A stretch of 64,000 nucleotides of DNA from Paenibacillus sp. YN15 (lineage in GTDB: Bacteria; Bacillota; Bacilli; Paenibacillales; NBRC-103111): positions 255 through 64,254 of the forward strand of contig NZ_QMFA01000016.1 of NCBI RefSeq assembly GCF_003285005.1, read 5' to 3'. Positions 27,037 through 35,915 of the stretch are shown here, in pieces. The notes below the pieces were generated by a model. That model made no database searches. It saw only the letters and a program-made list of their open reading frames with translations, and was not told the DNA's origin. The first letter of the stretch is position 1; each line of letters starts with the position of its first letter. The translations under genes and the position numbers were made by a program.

Positions 27037-27316
27037 AGACGTATGCTCCTTTTTGAAAAAGTCTCAGAAAGAATATCCGGGGTGTCAGACAAGGCGGCAA
27101 GCTGCAGGAATCTGGCAGGGTCTTGTCCAACTCTCTACTATCAGCGTATTCTATCAGTCTGGTCAACATGACAGGCAAACATTCTTTTTCTTTCAAATTT
27201 CATGCTCTCAAAATGACCGGCGTATTAGGTTTCAAATAAATTGGATGCGGTCAGGCGGGCGGTTTCGCCGTTTGGCCGAGAAGTGCGATACGCGCTAAAA
27301 AAGGAGGACGCCGCCA

Positions 27317-28495
27317 ATGAGCTTGTTTGACGATGATTTTTACTCCACCCGGGTATCCGGCCGCTGGAAAAGCCGGAAGCTCGGAGCCCCGTCCGGCCGT
27401 CCGGACGAGCGGCTGATCTGGATCATTGGCGGCGCGCTGGTATCCGGCATGGCAGTGATGCTGGTGCTGGTGATGCTGTTTGGCGGCTTTAGCCGGGATG
27501 GAGCGGGTACGTCTGGCAAACCGGTCCGGGCTTCCTATGGGGATGACCCGGTGGTGGCTGCGGCGGCCAAGGTTACGCCGGCTGTGGTGAGTGTGGTGAG
27601 CACCTTCAAGGATGGGGAGAAGGTAACGGGAACAGCTATCGGCTCGGGCGTTATTTTCGATAAGGACGGCGGCAAAGCACGGATTGTCACCAACAATCAT
27701 GTGGTGGAGGGCGCCGCGGCTTACGAGGTGGTTATGTCCGGGGGAGACCGGAAAAAAGCAACGGTTCTGGGAAGCGACCGGATTACCGATCTGGCGGTGA
27801 TGGAGGTGGATGCCGCCGGGATTAAGGAGACGGCTGTGTTTGGCGATTCGGACAGTCTGAAATCGGGGGAAACCGCCATCTCCATCGGCAATCCCTTGGG
27901 TTTGAATTTTGCCCAAACCATTACGGTAGGCGTGATTAGTTCTCCCAAGGTGCTGCTTCCCTCCCTCACGGACGGCATGGGCGGCGTAGAATGGGAAATG
28001 AACCTGATTCAGACGGATGCTGCTATCAATCAGGGCAATAGCGGCGGCGCGCTGGTCAGTCTGGACGGCAAGGTGATCGGCATCAACAGCATGAAGCTGG
28101 CGGAAACGGGAGTGGAAGGTCTGGGCTTTGCCATTCCCATCAATGAGGTGAAGCCGATCATCGACGCGCTGATCCAGGATCAGAAGGTGAAGCGGCCGTA
28201 CATCGGGGTGTCTACCTTGGACCTGGCCGGATTTAAGGAAGGCGTGGAAATACTGAAGCTTCCGGCGGAGGTAAAGGGCGGCGCGGTGGTCATGGAAGCC
28301 CAAGGACCTGCCAAAAACGCCGGGCTCAAAACCAACGACGTTATTGTGGAAATGGACAGTGTTTCCATCGACGGAACCCTGGCGTTGCGCAAGTATTTGT
28401 ATAATGAGAAGAAAATAGGGGATAAATTGAAAATCAGCTACTACCGGGCAGGCAAAAAATCCTCCGTCACCCTGGTGCTGGAGGAATTGAAATAA
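27317..28495 (+). CDS. HtrA-like membrane serine protease (S1C) with PDZ domain
   Basis: A 392-residue protease. A membrane helix spans about residues 37-60. The trypsin-like domain has the catalytic triad: His in T-N-N-H-V-V, Asp in I-T-D-L-A-V and Ser in Q-G-N-S-G-G-A. A PDZ domain fills the last 95 or so residues. It degrades or refolds misfolded exported proteins. Its place after walRKHIJ matches the Bacillus htrC/yycK locus. AAGGAGG lies 8 bases before the ATG. Confidence 0.94.
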   Translation: MSLFDDDFYSTRVSGRWKSRKLGAPSGRPDERLIWIIGGALVSGMAVMLVLVMLFGGFSRDGAGTSGKPVRASYGDDPVVAAAAKVTPAVVSVVSTFKDGEKVTGTAIGSGVIFDKDGGKARIVTNNHVVEGAAAYEVVMSGGDRKKATVLGSDRITDLAVMEVDAAGIKETAVFGDSDSLKSGETAISIGNPLGLNFAQTITVGVISSPKVLLPSLTDGMGGVEWEMNLIQTDAAINQGNSGGALVSLDGKVIGINSMKLAETGVEGLGFAIPINEVKPIIDALIQDQKVKRPYIGVSTLDLAGFKEGVEILKLPAEVKGGAVVMEAQGPAKNAGLKTNDVIVEMDSVSIDGTLALRKYLYNEKKIGDKLKISYYRAGKKSSVTLVLEELK

Positions 28496-28566
28496 GCAAC
28501 GAGAGAGCCCGGCTGCAGGATTCTGACCCAGACCGGGCGGACAGAAAGGACAACAGGTGAAACCGT

Positions 28567-28740
28567 ATGTTTGTTGTATGCAAGGATCATGTGGAGCTGG
28601 CCATTGACCGCTTTGTGGACGAATATGAAGACGCGCCGGATGTGGTGGATCTTAAGGAAACCCATTTCCGCAGCTGGAATCCGCCGCCAACCTGTGAGGA
28701 AAAGGGCTGCACCTGCGAAGCCAAATATTTGGTGGTGTAG
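28567..28740 (+). CDS. yyzF: CxxH/CxxC protein (YyzF family)
   Basis: A 57-residue protein with paired metal-ligand motifs: C-K-D-H at residues 5-8, and C-E-E-K-G-C-T-C toward the C terminus. This is the small CxxH/CxxC family encoded between the HtrA protease and rlmH in Bacilli. It probably binds zinc; the function is unknown. Confidence 0.88.
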   Translation: MFVVCKDHVELAIDRFVDEYEDAPDVVDLKETHFRSWNPPPTCEEKGCTCEAKYLVV

Positions 28741-28749
28741 GGCGTGGCA

Positions 28750-28879
28750 TGTGGATATGTGGAGAGGACTGCGGATGAACAGAGGAAATGCTGCCGCGGG
28801 GAGGCCTTGTCCACATGTGGATAATTAGATTTGGAGAGAGAAACAGGTTGTTCACAGGATCACTGGGGCGTTATCCACA
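28750..28879. promoter_or_regulatory. DnaA box cluster upstream of rlmH
   Basis: Five DnaA-box-like 9-mers lie within 130 bases: TGTGGATAT (28750-28758, minus-strand variant), TTGTCCACA (28807-28815), TGTGGATAA (28816-28824, a perfect box on the minus strand), TTGTTCACA (28848-28856) and TTATCCACA (28871-28879, perfect). The second and third abut head to head as an 18-bp near-palindrome. Bacillus subtilis has a stable DnaA-binding cluster near yydA, the rlmH orthologue, as I recall, so this looks conserved. Confidence 0.75.
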
Positions 28880-29004
28880 AAACGGGAGCGCCTATGAGGC
28901 ACCGGCATCCGGAATGAGAGGCAGCAGACGATGCTTCCTTTTCGGAGCCGGTGTTTTTGGTGCAGACGAGACGGCAATATACGGACTAGAGCGGGGGAGC
29001 ATAC

Positions 29005-29484
29005 ATGCACATTCAAATTGCAGCAGTCGGCAAGCTGAAGGAAAAATATCTGGTGGACGGCACCGCCGAGTACATAAAGCGCCTGGGCCCATACGCCAAA
29101 GTACAGATCAACGAAGTCCCGGACGAAAAAGCCCCGGACAACATGTCCGCGGCGGAGGAAGAGCAAGTGAAAGCCAAGGAGGGGGAGCGCCTCCTGGCCC
29201 TGATCAAACCGGACACCTACGTCATCGCCCTCACCCTGGACGGCGCCATGTGGTCCTCGGAGGAGCTGTCGTCGCAGCTCCAAAACTTAGCCACCTACGG
29301 CCGCTCCAGCGTCGCCTTCGTCATCGGCGGCTCCAACGGCCTCGCCTCCGCCGTCCTAGAACGCGCCGACGCCAAACTCTGCTTCGGCCGCATGACCCTG
29401 CCCCATCAGCTGATGCGGCTGGTGCTGGTGGAGCAGGTGTATCGGGCGTTTAAGATAATGAGGGGGGAACCGTACCACAAGTAA
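29005..29484 (+). CDS. rlmH: 23S rRNA pseudouridine-1915 N3-methyltransferase RlmH
   Basis: A 159-residue SPOUT methyltransferase of normal length. The S-adenosylmethionine knot shows F-V-I-G-G-S-N-G-L, and the C terminus ends G-E-P-Y-H-K as in most RlmH proteins. It methylates Psi1915 in helix 69 of 23S rRNA. Its last 18 bases are the attachment core for the adjoining mobile element, exactly as rlmH (orfX) serves SCC elements in staphylococci; the protein is left intact. Confidence 0.96.
   Translation: MHIQIAAVGKLKEKYLVDGTAEYIKRLGPYAKVQINEVPDEKAPDNMSAAEEEQVKAKEGERLLALIKPDTYVIALTLDGAMWSSEELSSQLQNLATYGRSSVAFVIGGSNGLASAVLERADAKLCFGRMTLPHQLMRLVLVEQVYRAFKIMRGEPYHK
29467..29484 (+). other. Attachment core at the rlmH 3' end (left junction)
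   Basis: GAACCGTACCACAAGTAA, the last five codons and stop of rlmH. It shares 14 of 18 bases with 38441-38458. All differences are third-base or stop-codon changes, so both copies would encode the same RlmH tail. Confidence 0.75.
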
Positions 29485-29495
29485 CGGCAAGTTTT
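29483..29495. repeat. Left inverted repeat of unit 1
   Basis: AACGGCAAGTTTT, the exact reverse complement of 38414-38426. It begins right after the rlmH tail. Confidence 0.75.
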
Positions 29496-29605
29496 TGGCT
29501 AAAATCTCTTAGCGGGCATGGAATGTGGCTTTGTGTGGCATGGGTTTGGGATGGCCCAGACATGAGGAAAAAGTCTGCTTAAAGCGGCTTCTGCGTGTTT
29601 TTACG

Positions 29606-31303
29606 CTACAGGACGATGCGGTATCTGGAGGGGGACTTTTGCTTGCGGAAAGCAAAAGCCCCCTCCGCCGTTTTGGCGGAAGGGGCCAGTTCAAAAAAAT
29701 GCTTTTGGATGGTCGGGTCAAGTTCCAGCTCGATGCCGGAGACGTTGCGGGGGCCTTTCATGTGAACCTGCTTGACTACCGTTTGCAGGAGCGTTTTCTG
29801 CGTTTCCGGTGGTGAGCCTTTGAGCAGGCGGTGGAACTGGCTGAGCGCCAGCCTCACCTGCTGGAGCGGGATGGGATTAGAGGTGCTGTCAGCCAACTGC
29901 CGCTGGGCTTCCGTTCTTCGCCGTTCCAGCTGCTCGTGCTGGGCTTTCAGCTCGCCGAGCCGCTCCACGAACAGGTCGTCATCGACGGTGCTCGCCTCAA
30001 ACAGCTTGAAGAACCGTTTTCGCTGGCTCTCGATGGATGCCAGTTCTTTGTCGATTGCCGCCAGTTCCTTTTGAAGCGGGGCCACGCTAACGGTTCGTTC
30101 CTTGTTCAACTGCTTGACCACATCCTCCAGCACCTTGGGCTTATGGACAACTTCAGCCAGACGGTCAAAGACAATGCTCTCCACCAAGTCAGCCCGGACA
30201 GAGTTGGAGCTGCACACCCTGCGTCCCCCGTTGCGGAAGTTGTTGCAGACGTAGTACCTGCGGATGACGACGGTGCCGTCCTTGAGGGTGTCGCGGACGC
30301 GGTGAGCGCCCAGCGTCGTCCCGCACTGGGGACATCTCAGCAGCCCGGTCAGCGGGTAGGTGCCGTCGAAGACACGCGGCGGGGAGAAGGACTTTTTGGA
30401 GAACAAAGCCTGCACCGTTTCCCACAGGTCTGGAGTGATGATGGCGTCGTGCTCGCCGTCTACGATGATGGGGTTTGGGTTGATGCCCTTGCGTCGCTTC
30501 TCGGCCCAGTTTTCGCGCACGTTGTACCGGATCTTGCCAACGTAAACGGGGTTATTGATGATCGTCTTGATGGCAACGCTGCTAAACGCATTGCCTGGCT
30601 TGGTTTTGTAGCCTTCCTGGTTCAACTGATTGGCGATGCTCCAAAGACCCTGTCCGTTGGCGTACATCTGAAAGACTTTCCTGACAAGCTCTGCTTCGAT
30701 GGGGTTTACACGCAAAAGGGACTCCTTGGTGGTGCCTACAGGAACCTCAACCACGTCGTAACCCAGAACCTGCCCGCCGTTCCACTTGCCGTTCTTGGCT
30801 CGCTGTTTCATTCCCATCTTCACATTCTCTACGATGACGTTGCGTTGGTACTCAGCCATGACCCCCATCATTTGCATCATTGCCCGTCCAGCGGAGGTAG
30901 ATTGGTCGAACTCGGGGTCAGAAACGCATCGAAGAGTAACGTTATTTTTTCTCAGTATTTCCATTATCAGTAGCTGATCTGAAAGTTTTCTCGAGAGGCG
31001 GTCAAACTTCCACAACCACAGTTCGCTTATTTTACCTGCTTCGATGTCTTGAAGAAGTTGAACGACGGCGGGACGATCTTCGATGGTTTTTCCGGAAATC
31101 CCTGCGTCTACGTATTCTTTCCGGATGATCTTCCCCTCTTGTTTGCACTTGGCCTTGACTTCTTCAAGCTGGGCCTCGATGCTGAAGCCTAGCTCCGCTT
31201 GCTCCTCGGTGCTTACGCGGATGTAAGCAACGCTGTTCACGATCTCTGGGAAGGGGGATGACAGAACTGAGAGTGGGAGATGAACGGTTTTGCGCTTTGA
31301 CAT
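29606..31303 (-). CDS. Large serine recombinase (Ccr-type position)
   Basis: A 565-residue site-specific recombinase. The N-terminal resolvase domain has A-Y-I-R-V-S-T-E-E-Q with the catalytic Ser31, then the usual L-W-L-W-K-F-D-R-L-S-R. A recombinase domain follows, a zinc ribbon starts at C-P-Q-C-G near residue 323 with two further cysteines downstream, and a coiled coil spans about 410-490. It probably moves the element in and out of the rlmH tail. AAGGAGGT is 7 bases before the ATG. Oddity: a long hairpin (29627-29666) lies inside its last codons. Confidence 0.9.
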   Translation of the reverse strand: MSKRKTVHLPLSVLSSPFPEIVNSVAYIRVSTEEQAELGFSIEAQLEEVKAKCKQEGKIIRKEYVDAGISGKTIEDRPAVVQLLQDIEAGKISELWLWKFDRLSRKLSDQLLIMEILRKNNVTLRCVSDPEFDQSTSAGRAMMQMMGVMAEYQRNVIVENVKMGMKQRAKNGKWNGGQVLGYDVVEVPVGTTKESLLRVNPIEAELVRKVFQMYANGQGLWSIANQLNQEGYKTKPGNAFSSVAIKTIINNPVYVGKIRYNVRENWAEKRRKGINPNPIIVDGEHDAIITPDLWETVQALFSKKSFSPPRVFDGTYPLTGLLRCPQCGTTLGAHRVRDTLKDGTVVIRRYYVCNNFRNGGRRVCSSNSVRADLVESIVFDRLAEVVHKPKVLEDVVKQLNKERTVSVAPLQKELAAIDKELASIESQRKRFFKLFEASTVDDDLFVERLGELKAQHEQLERRRTEAQRQLADSTSNPIPLQQVRLALSQFHRLLKGSPPETQKTLLQTVVKQVHMKGPRNVSGIELELDPTIQKHFFELAPSAKTAEGAFAFRKQKSPSRYRIVL

Positions 31304-31320
31304 TGTACAGACCTCCTTGG

Positions 31321-31548
31321 TTATGCTGCTTGTTTATGTGTAGTTAGCCATTCAATGGCAAGCTCTAACTCCGCTGTTACATCGTCTTCCGACTCCAGAA
31401 GTTCAGTGACAGCCTGAAAAGTCAGTTCATCTACTCTGGCAAGAGCGTATCGTTTGGAAGGCTTGCAGAGGTAACTCTTGACCAGCCCGGAAAGAATCTG
31501 GATCATCACTTGGTAGTTGTCAGTCGTGGGAACAAAGGTTAGCTGCAT
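31321..31548 (-). CDS. Small protein upstream of the recombinase
   Basis: A 75-residue protein with mixed strands and helices and an acidic centre (L-E-S-E-D-D). I do not recognise it. It ends 17 bases before the recombinase start on the same strand, so the two are co-transcribed and it may assist or control recombination. ATG at 31548 follows AGAGGAGG, which decides the start; the frame is open further upstream but without a ribosome site. Confidence 0.65.
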   Translation of the reverse strand: MQLTFVPTTDNYQVMIQILSGLVKSYLCKPSKRYALARVDELTFQAVTELLESEDDVTAELELAIEWLTTHKQAA

Positions 31549-31787
31549 CGGGAAGTTCCTCCTCTGAGAAGATGTTAGTTGAAACAGGGCGGTACGGAAC
31601 AGGTGCCGCTCTGATGCACTTTGTTGGGATGGTTGGAAAAGGTGTCGCTCTGTAGCCGCCCTGACCTGCACTGTACCGGACGTCCGGCAGTGCGCTTGAG
31701 TACACCTGCAGTTCGACTGTCCTCTTCAGCCCATCCCTTGACAGTGCTGGGCTGAAGACGAACAGTGCGGGAGGACGGAACGAACTT
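31549..31787. other. Non-coding block with palindromes in unit 1
   Basis: It holds CCGGACGTCCGG (31677-31688), a perfect 12-bp palindrome flanked by GCACTG and AGTGC so the arms extend; a 10-bp hairpin CTTCAGCCCA / TGGGCTGAAG near 31725-31755; and two near copies of GGTGCCGCTCTG (31602 and 31641). A 17-bp segment CCGCCCTGACCTGCACT (31656-31672) recurs exactly at 36031-36047. Lying beside the helicase gene, it could be an element origin or a control region. Confidence 0.4.
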
Positions 31788-33773
31788 TCAAGCCAAACGG
31801 ACAACCTCGTACTCGCCGACAATGGTCCGCTCAAAACGGTAGTCGTCGAGGTCAAACCGCTCCGGCTTGCTGTCCAACCACTCGCTGATGCCCAGGCCCC
31901 GAAATACGCGGTTCGGCAGGTAGTTCAGGTCAAACTGGATGTCTTCGAAGTGGGAGGCGCTCTCCACAGCTTGGCGTTCGGCTTCCTCAAAGTCTGTTCC
32001 AAGCAGGAGGAGACCTTCGTCGTCTTCGCTCTCATCCTCATACAGCCATTCCTCCGTGTCATCTTCTACCCACGCATCCAACTCCTTGCCAGCAGTGACG
32101 CGAACGGGTGTTTTTGGATTGCCGTCCAAGTCATTGAACAGAGCGGCCAGGTCTTTCTTTCGCGCGTCCAGAAGCTTCAAGCCGGGGGCGTATCTCCAGC
32201 CGTCGCTGCTTGTCCAGTCAGGTGTTGGCAGTCCAGCTTCAAGCAGCGCTGTTCGAAACGCGGTCAAAAAGACTTTGCGGTTACGGCTTGCCTTGGAGGC
32301 AAAGTCTGTTTCGCCTTGCTGCCTGCACCACGTTTGGAAGCGCTCAAACACCTCGTTCTTGCCAAGCCGGTCGGTTGGAGTTCCGACTTCAACGTAATCC
32401 GCCACAAACGAAATGACAGGGTTTTGCTCACACTTGTAGTCGGCGACGGCTTGCTGGATGGCGTCTGAAGAACTGAAGGCAAAGTCGGTTGCCCGAAGTC
32501 GCTTCAACCCTTCCATCGCGAAGTTGAAGATGCCCGGCAGCTCTTCCAAGAGCTTTTCTAGCAGCATTTTGTCAGCCTCTGCGCCTTTGAACACGCGGCG
32601 AAACGGAATGATCACCAGACGGCGGAAGAAGCCGTGCGTTTTGTCCAAGGTGGCCGGGAGAGCATTCATGGCAAACAAAAGCTTACAGACCGGGCGGTAG
32701 CTAAAGCCCTTCTCGAACTTGTTCTCCACCCGGATCGGGTCGCCTGCAGCGATGCTCTTGATCTGCTGCGTGTTCAGTCCTTTTTCGCTGAACTCGTTCT
32801 CGGAGGACACGTTGAGCAGCTTTCCGACCAGCTCGGCCCGCGTAAACGGCTGGTTGAGCTCGTTCATTGCGACATGGGAGACATTTTGCTTTCCGCACAG
32901 GCGTTCGATGACTTCCAGGAGCACGGACTTTCCGTTGGAGCCGATGCCCTCCAGAATGAACATTTTGTGGGCTCTCGTCTCGGCTGTGCAGCAGTACCCC
33001 ATCATTTCCTGAACAACCCGGATGATCTGCTGATCCCCTTGAAAAATCTCGTTCAGGAACTGGAGGAACCTTGGGCATTTCGCATCAGGGTCGTACCCGA
33101 TGGGAGTCTGGATACTGGAGTGAAAGTCCGGATCGTGCTCCTCCAGCTCGAACGTCTCGGTGTTGAACATGCCGTCCGCCAAGTTGAGATGGACTTTGTT
33201 CGCGTCAAACTCAGGTACATATGTGGCAAGCCGGGCAAGCGTGGTCATGTAGCTGCTCTCCCATGCCGGACGCCAGACGCCGGGCTGCTCCTCTTGGATC
33301 ATCCCAAACAGCATGCGTTGCAGCTGCTTGTCAAGCAATGGTCGCCAAACGCCATGCTCGTACAAGAAGAAGCGCTCACCCCTGGTGACTCGCAGCACCA
33401 GCGTTTGAAGAACATGCTGAGCGAAAAGGTTGGGGTAGACGTCCGTGATGCCTTTAACGGGGTCACAGACAAAGCCCTTGCGCTCCAGATCCTGGATACG
33501 TCCGGCTGACAGGGTGACCTCCAACAAACCTGAACGGGCTGCGTTCTTGTCCTCAGCTTCCTGATGTTGCTTCAGCGCCTCGTTGAAGTCCCGCTTGGGG
33601 ACACCGTAGCCCTCCAGCAACACTTTCAGGCGCTGGAACTCGGCGGGAGCATCCTTTCGGGTTTGCAGCAATGCGTCCAGCACATCACGTTCAAACGGAG
33701 CGCCAGGATCGCCTGCCTTGAACTGCTCTCCTGCCCGTTCAATGACGTCTCTTGCTTCTTGAGAAGGTAACAA
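31788..33773 (-). CDS. D5-type phage/plasmid primase-helicase
   Basis: A protein of about 661 residues. The middle carries the D5 N-terminal-like domain and a superfamily 3 helicase core with Walker A E-G-I-G-S-N-G-K-S near residue 275, a later S-S-E-N-E-F Walker B-like region, and the arginine-finger segment G-F-F-R-R-L-V-I-I-P-F. The C terminus is very acidic. Such proteins start replication of phages and plasmids, and SCC elements carry an analogous helicase (Cch). I chose TTG at 33773 because AAGGAGGTG lies 6 bases upstream; the in-frame GTG at 33782 is part of that site. Confidence 0.85.
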   Translation of the reverse strand: MLPSQEARDVIERAGEQFKAGDPGAPFERDVLDALLQTRKDAPAEFQRLKVLLEGYGVPKRDFNEALKQHQEAEDKNAARSGLLEVTLSAGRIQDLERKGFVCDPVKGITDVYPNLFAQHVLQTLVLRVTRGERFFLYEHGVWRPLLDKQLQRMLFGMIQEEQPGVWRPAWESSYMTTLARLATYVPEFDANKVHLNLADGMFNTETFELEEHDPDFHSSIQTPIGYDPDAKCPRFLQFLNEIFQGDQQIIRVVQEMMGYCCTAETRAHKMFILEGIGSNGKSVLLEVIERLCGKQNVSHVAMNELNQPFTRAELVGKLLNVSSENEFSEKGLNTQQIKSIAAGDPIRVENKFEKGFSYRPVCKLLFAMNALPATLDKTHGFFRRLVIIPFRRVFKGAEADKMLLEKLLEELPGIFNFAMEGLKRLRATDFAFSSSDAIQQAVADYKCEQNPVISFVADYVEVGTPTDRLGKNEVFERFQTWCRQQGETDFASKASRNRKVFLTAFRTALLEAGLPTPDWTSSDGWRYAPGLKLLDARKKDLAALFNDLDGNPKTPVRVTAGKELDAWVEDDTEEWLYEDESEDDEGLLLLGTDFEEAERQAVESASHFEDIQFDLNYLPNRVFRGLGISEWLDSKPERFDLDDYRFERTIVGEYEVVRLA

Positions 33774-34140
33774 TGGATTCACCTCCTTTCGTGTGAAAGT
33801 GAGCCCAGTTTAGCACGGAATAGAAGGCGAGAAAACTTGACAATGATGGAGGAAATGAAAGCATTCAAGAGATTGATCGAAGCGTCTGCTAAAGCTCGCC
33901 GAGCTTTTGACAGTGAAGTTCGAGGGGGAACTCCCGGAAGGGATGAATATTTGTGTCATTCATAGCCAGCCAAAATTCCTTACACGGTAAATAACGAGGA
34001 AATCTGAACCATTATGGGGACCAGGTAGCGAAAAAAGGTTGCGTCGCCGTTTTGGGCTCGACGTTCAGGGTCTTACAGCCTTGATGAAAACAAGAACATT
34101 TTGAAAAAAAGCCCCCTTGGAATGCCAAGGAGGCTGTGCT
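33774..34140. other. Intergenic region in unit 1
   Basis: About 370 bases without a convincing gene. A 40-codon frame from 33843 has a badly spaced ribosome site and is not called. The only clear element is the minus-strand terminator at its right end. Confidence 0.4.
34103..34135 (-). terminator. Terminator of the lipoprotein-EcsC pair
   Basis: Read on the minus strand, AGCCTCCTTGG (34135-34125), loop CATT and CCAAGGGGGCT (34120-34110), followed by a run of T. It ends the minus-strand pair whose last stop is at 34141. Confidence 0.85.
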
Positions 34141-34767
34141 CTAAACCTTTCCAACAAAAGTATCCCGCGCGATGTTGCCGACGACGTTGGTGGAAACGCC
34201 ATCAAACACGGCTCCTGTGATGCCGCCCACAAAAGGAACGGCCTTGCTCAAGGCGGTGGCACCTTTTTGGCCTAGCTTGGCTGTCAGCTTTACGCTAACG
34301 CTCGTGTTTACCTTGGCGATGACCTCGCCTGAAAGCTTGGCCAGCATATGCTCGGTCAGCTTAGCGCCCAGCTTTACGCCGGAGGTCTTGACGACATCCT
34401 TGGCAGCATTGCCGCACAAGCAGACGAAGGATAGTGCCTTTACCCGGTCATCCTGAACGTTCTGGCCTCCGATGTGGGCGATGGCGGCGATCATCCTAAG
34501 CTGGATATAGATGGCGCTCGCTACGCTTGCTGGTGCAGCAATGGGTAGTGTTGCGATGCCGCCGACACCTGTCAGAAAGCCTGTGGCTGCGCTTTTCAAC
34601 CGTTGTGCGCGGATGAGGGCGTTAGCCTGCTCCTGTGGAGTTGTGTTCTTTTTCATGTACTCCTCCGCCAGTTCCACGGCAGACTGCGTCTGGGGCAAGC
34701 CACCCTCAACCGCTTTGTCGTAGGCCCAGGACAGCAGCTTGAGCACTGCCTCTGAGTCGATTTTCAT
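34141..34767 (-). CDS. EcsC family protein
   Basis: A 208-residue protein of the EcsC family. Helices 1-2 carry the family-like A-Y-D-K-A segment, a glycine- and alanine-rich hydrophobic region follows (G-F-L-T-G-V-G-G-I-A-T-L-P-I, about 65-85), and the C terminus repeats Gly/Val-rich segments. EcsC-like proteins associate with membranes and have no settled function. ATG at 34767 has AAGGAGGTG 6 bases upstream. It lies 14 bases after the lipoprotein gene, probably in one transcript. Confidence 0.78.
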   Translation of the reverse strand: MKIDSEAVLKLLSWAYDKAVEGGLPQTQSAVELAEEYMKKNTTPQEQANALIRAQRLKSAATGFLTGVGGIATLPIAAPASVASAIYIQLRMIAAIAHIGGQNVQDDRVKALSFVCLCGNAAKDVVKTSGVKLGAKLTEHMLAKLSGEVIAKVNTSVSVKLTAKLGQKGATALSKAVPFVGGITGAVFDGVSTNVVGNIARDTFVGKV

Positions 34768-34781
34768 TGGTTTCACCTCCT

Positions 34782-35372
34782 TCAGTTCTGGAAGTTGTCC
34801 GCCTTGACGCCTCCCCCTACCGGAACTCCCCCGTTATCCTGCTGCTGCCCAAAGACTTCAAGTGGTGGAAACTTGTCGGACGTGATTTGGACAAAGATGT
34901 CCTGGTCCTTTTTGCCGAAAGCAAAGCTCTTGACGTTGGAGGGGTCATCCACTTTAAAGGCCATCCTGTAGCCCTTGGTCATGCCGCCCTTGGCGATGGT
35001 ACGGGAACTGGAGTTGAGCGGGCTCAGGGCCGTCTCCAGGATTTCCCCGTCGAAGGTGATGAGAAAGAAGTCAAGGCTGGACACGTGTAGGGAGTTGTCA
35101 CCCCCGTTTTTCAAGTCAAACTGCATCGCCACGGTGCTGTCGTCTGGGTAGTAGGTGGCTCCCAGCAGGTCGATCACTACCCCTTTGGAGTCACTCTTGT
35201 CCGTAGAAGGAGAAGGGGAGGGTTCCGGGCTAGATGTGACGGACGCTGTCGCCTTGGTCGTTGCCGCTGGAGATGAAGAGGGGGAAGCATCGCTTGTGCT
35301 ACTGGTTGGCTTGGAGCCGCAAGCGGAGGCAAAAAGGGAGAAAACGGCTAAGAGAACAACGAGTTTTTTCAT
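34782..35372 (-). CDS. Secreted lipoprotein, DUF4352-like
   Basis: A 196-residue lipoprotein. The signal peptide ends in the lipobox L-F-A-S-A-C (Cys18). A Ser/Thr/Pro-rich linker covers about 20-60, then a beta-sandwich domain (about 65-175) resembles the DUF4352 immunoglobulin-like lipoproteins. It should sit on the outer face of the membrane. Its partner is the EcsC gene just downstream. Confidence 0.78.
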   Translation of the reverse strand: MKKLVVLLAVFSLFASACGSKPTSSTSDASPSSSPAATTKATASVTSSPEPSPSPSTDKSDSKGVVIDLLGATYYPDDSTVAMQFDLKNGGDNSLHVSSLDFFLITFDGEILETALSPLNSSSRTIAKGGMTKGYRMAFKVDDPSNVKSFAFGKKDQDIFVQITSDKFPPLEVFGQQQDNGGVPVGGGVKADNFQN

Positions 35373-35573
35373 GAGTGGGTCAGCTCCTGTGTGTGGTTAT
35401 TTGGTTGACGACGAAAAGCATGTTGTTAGGTCATGCTGATGGAAGGTTGTCCAGAAAAAGGTAGTCCCATTATACCATCCTTAGTTCCTTTGGGGTAGAT
35501 TTTTGTTCGAAAAACCCTATCGTCCCTTGGTTGCTGAAGAGGGCTAGTCTATGTTTTCCTTAGGGTGATTGAT

Positions 35574-35915
35574 GTGAGCGAAATCATGAAGAAGGTCGGA
35601 GAGGGAATCCGGCACTACCGGAAGAAAAGGGGATGGAACCAGGAAGAACTGGCCCATCTGGCGCAGGTTCACGAAAGCTACGTTGGCAAGCTTGAGCGTG
35701 CCGAGAAGGTGTGCTCTGTAGACGTGATGGAAAGGGTGACAGCCGCTTTAGGCGTCTCTATGGTGGAGTTTTTTAGCTACATCCAGCCGGAGGGTAAAAA
35801 GAGTGCTGGGACCACGCTAGAAGAGATTGTGGACCGACTCCGCGGGAGAAGCGAAGAGGAACAGAGAAGGGTGCTCAAGGTGATCGACGCTGTGCTGGAC
35901 GACAAGCTCAAGTGA
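35574..35915 (+). CDS. XRE family transcriptional regulator
   Basis: A 113-residue regulator. Residues about 8-65 form a Cro/C1-type helix-turn-helix (W-N-Q-E-E-L-A-H-L-A-Q-V-H-E-S-Y-V-G-K-L-E-R). A short C-terminal helical region with many charged residues follows. GTG at 35574 is preferred since AGGGTG lies 6 bases before it; GTG at 35565 and ATG at 35586 are alternatives. It is divergent from the lipoprotein-EcsC pair and may control that pair or the element. Confidence 0.85.
   Translation: MSEIMKKVGEGIRHYRKKRGWNQEELAHLAQVHESYVGKLERAEKVCSVDVMERVTAALGVSMVEFFSYIQPEGKKSAGTTLEEIVDRLRGRSEEEQRRVLKVIDAVLDDKLK

Noticed and set aside
29831-30973. Open plus-strand frame of 380 codons opposite the recombinase
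   Set aside because: The recombinase on the minus strand has clear catalytic motifs and a ribosome site, and this frame has neither.
33843-33965. 40-codon frame between the helicase and the EcsC gene
   Set aside because: The ribosome-like GGAGG lies inside the frame or too close to the start, and the peptide has no family.
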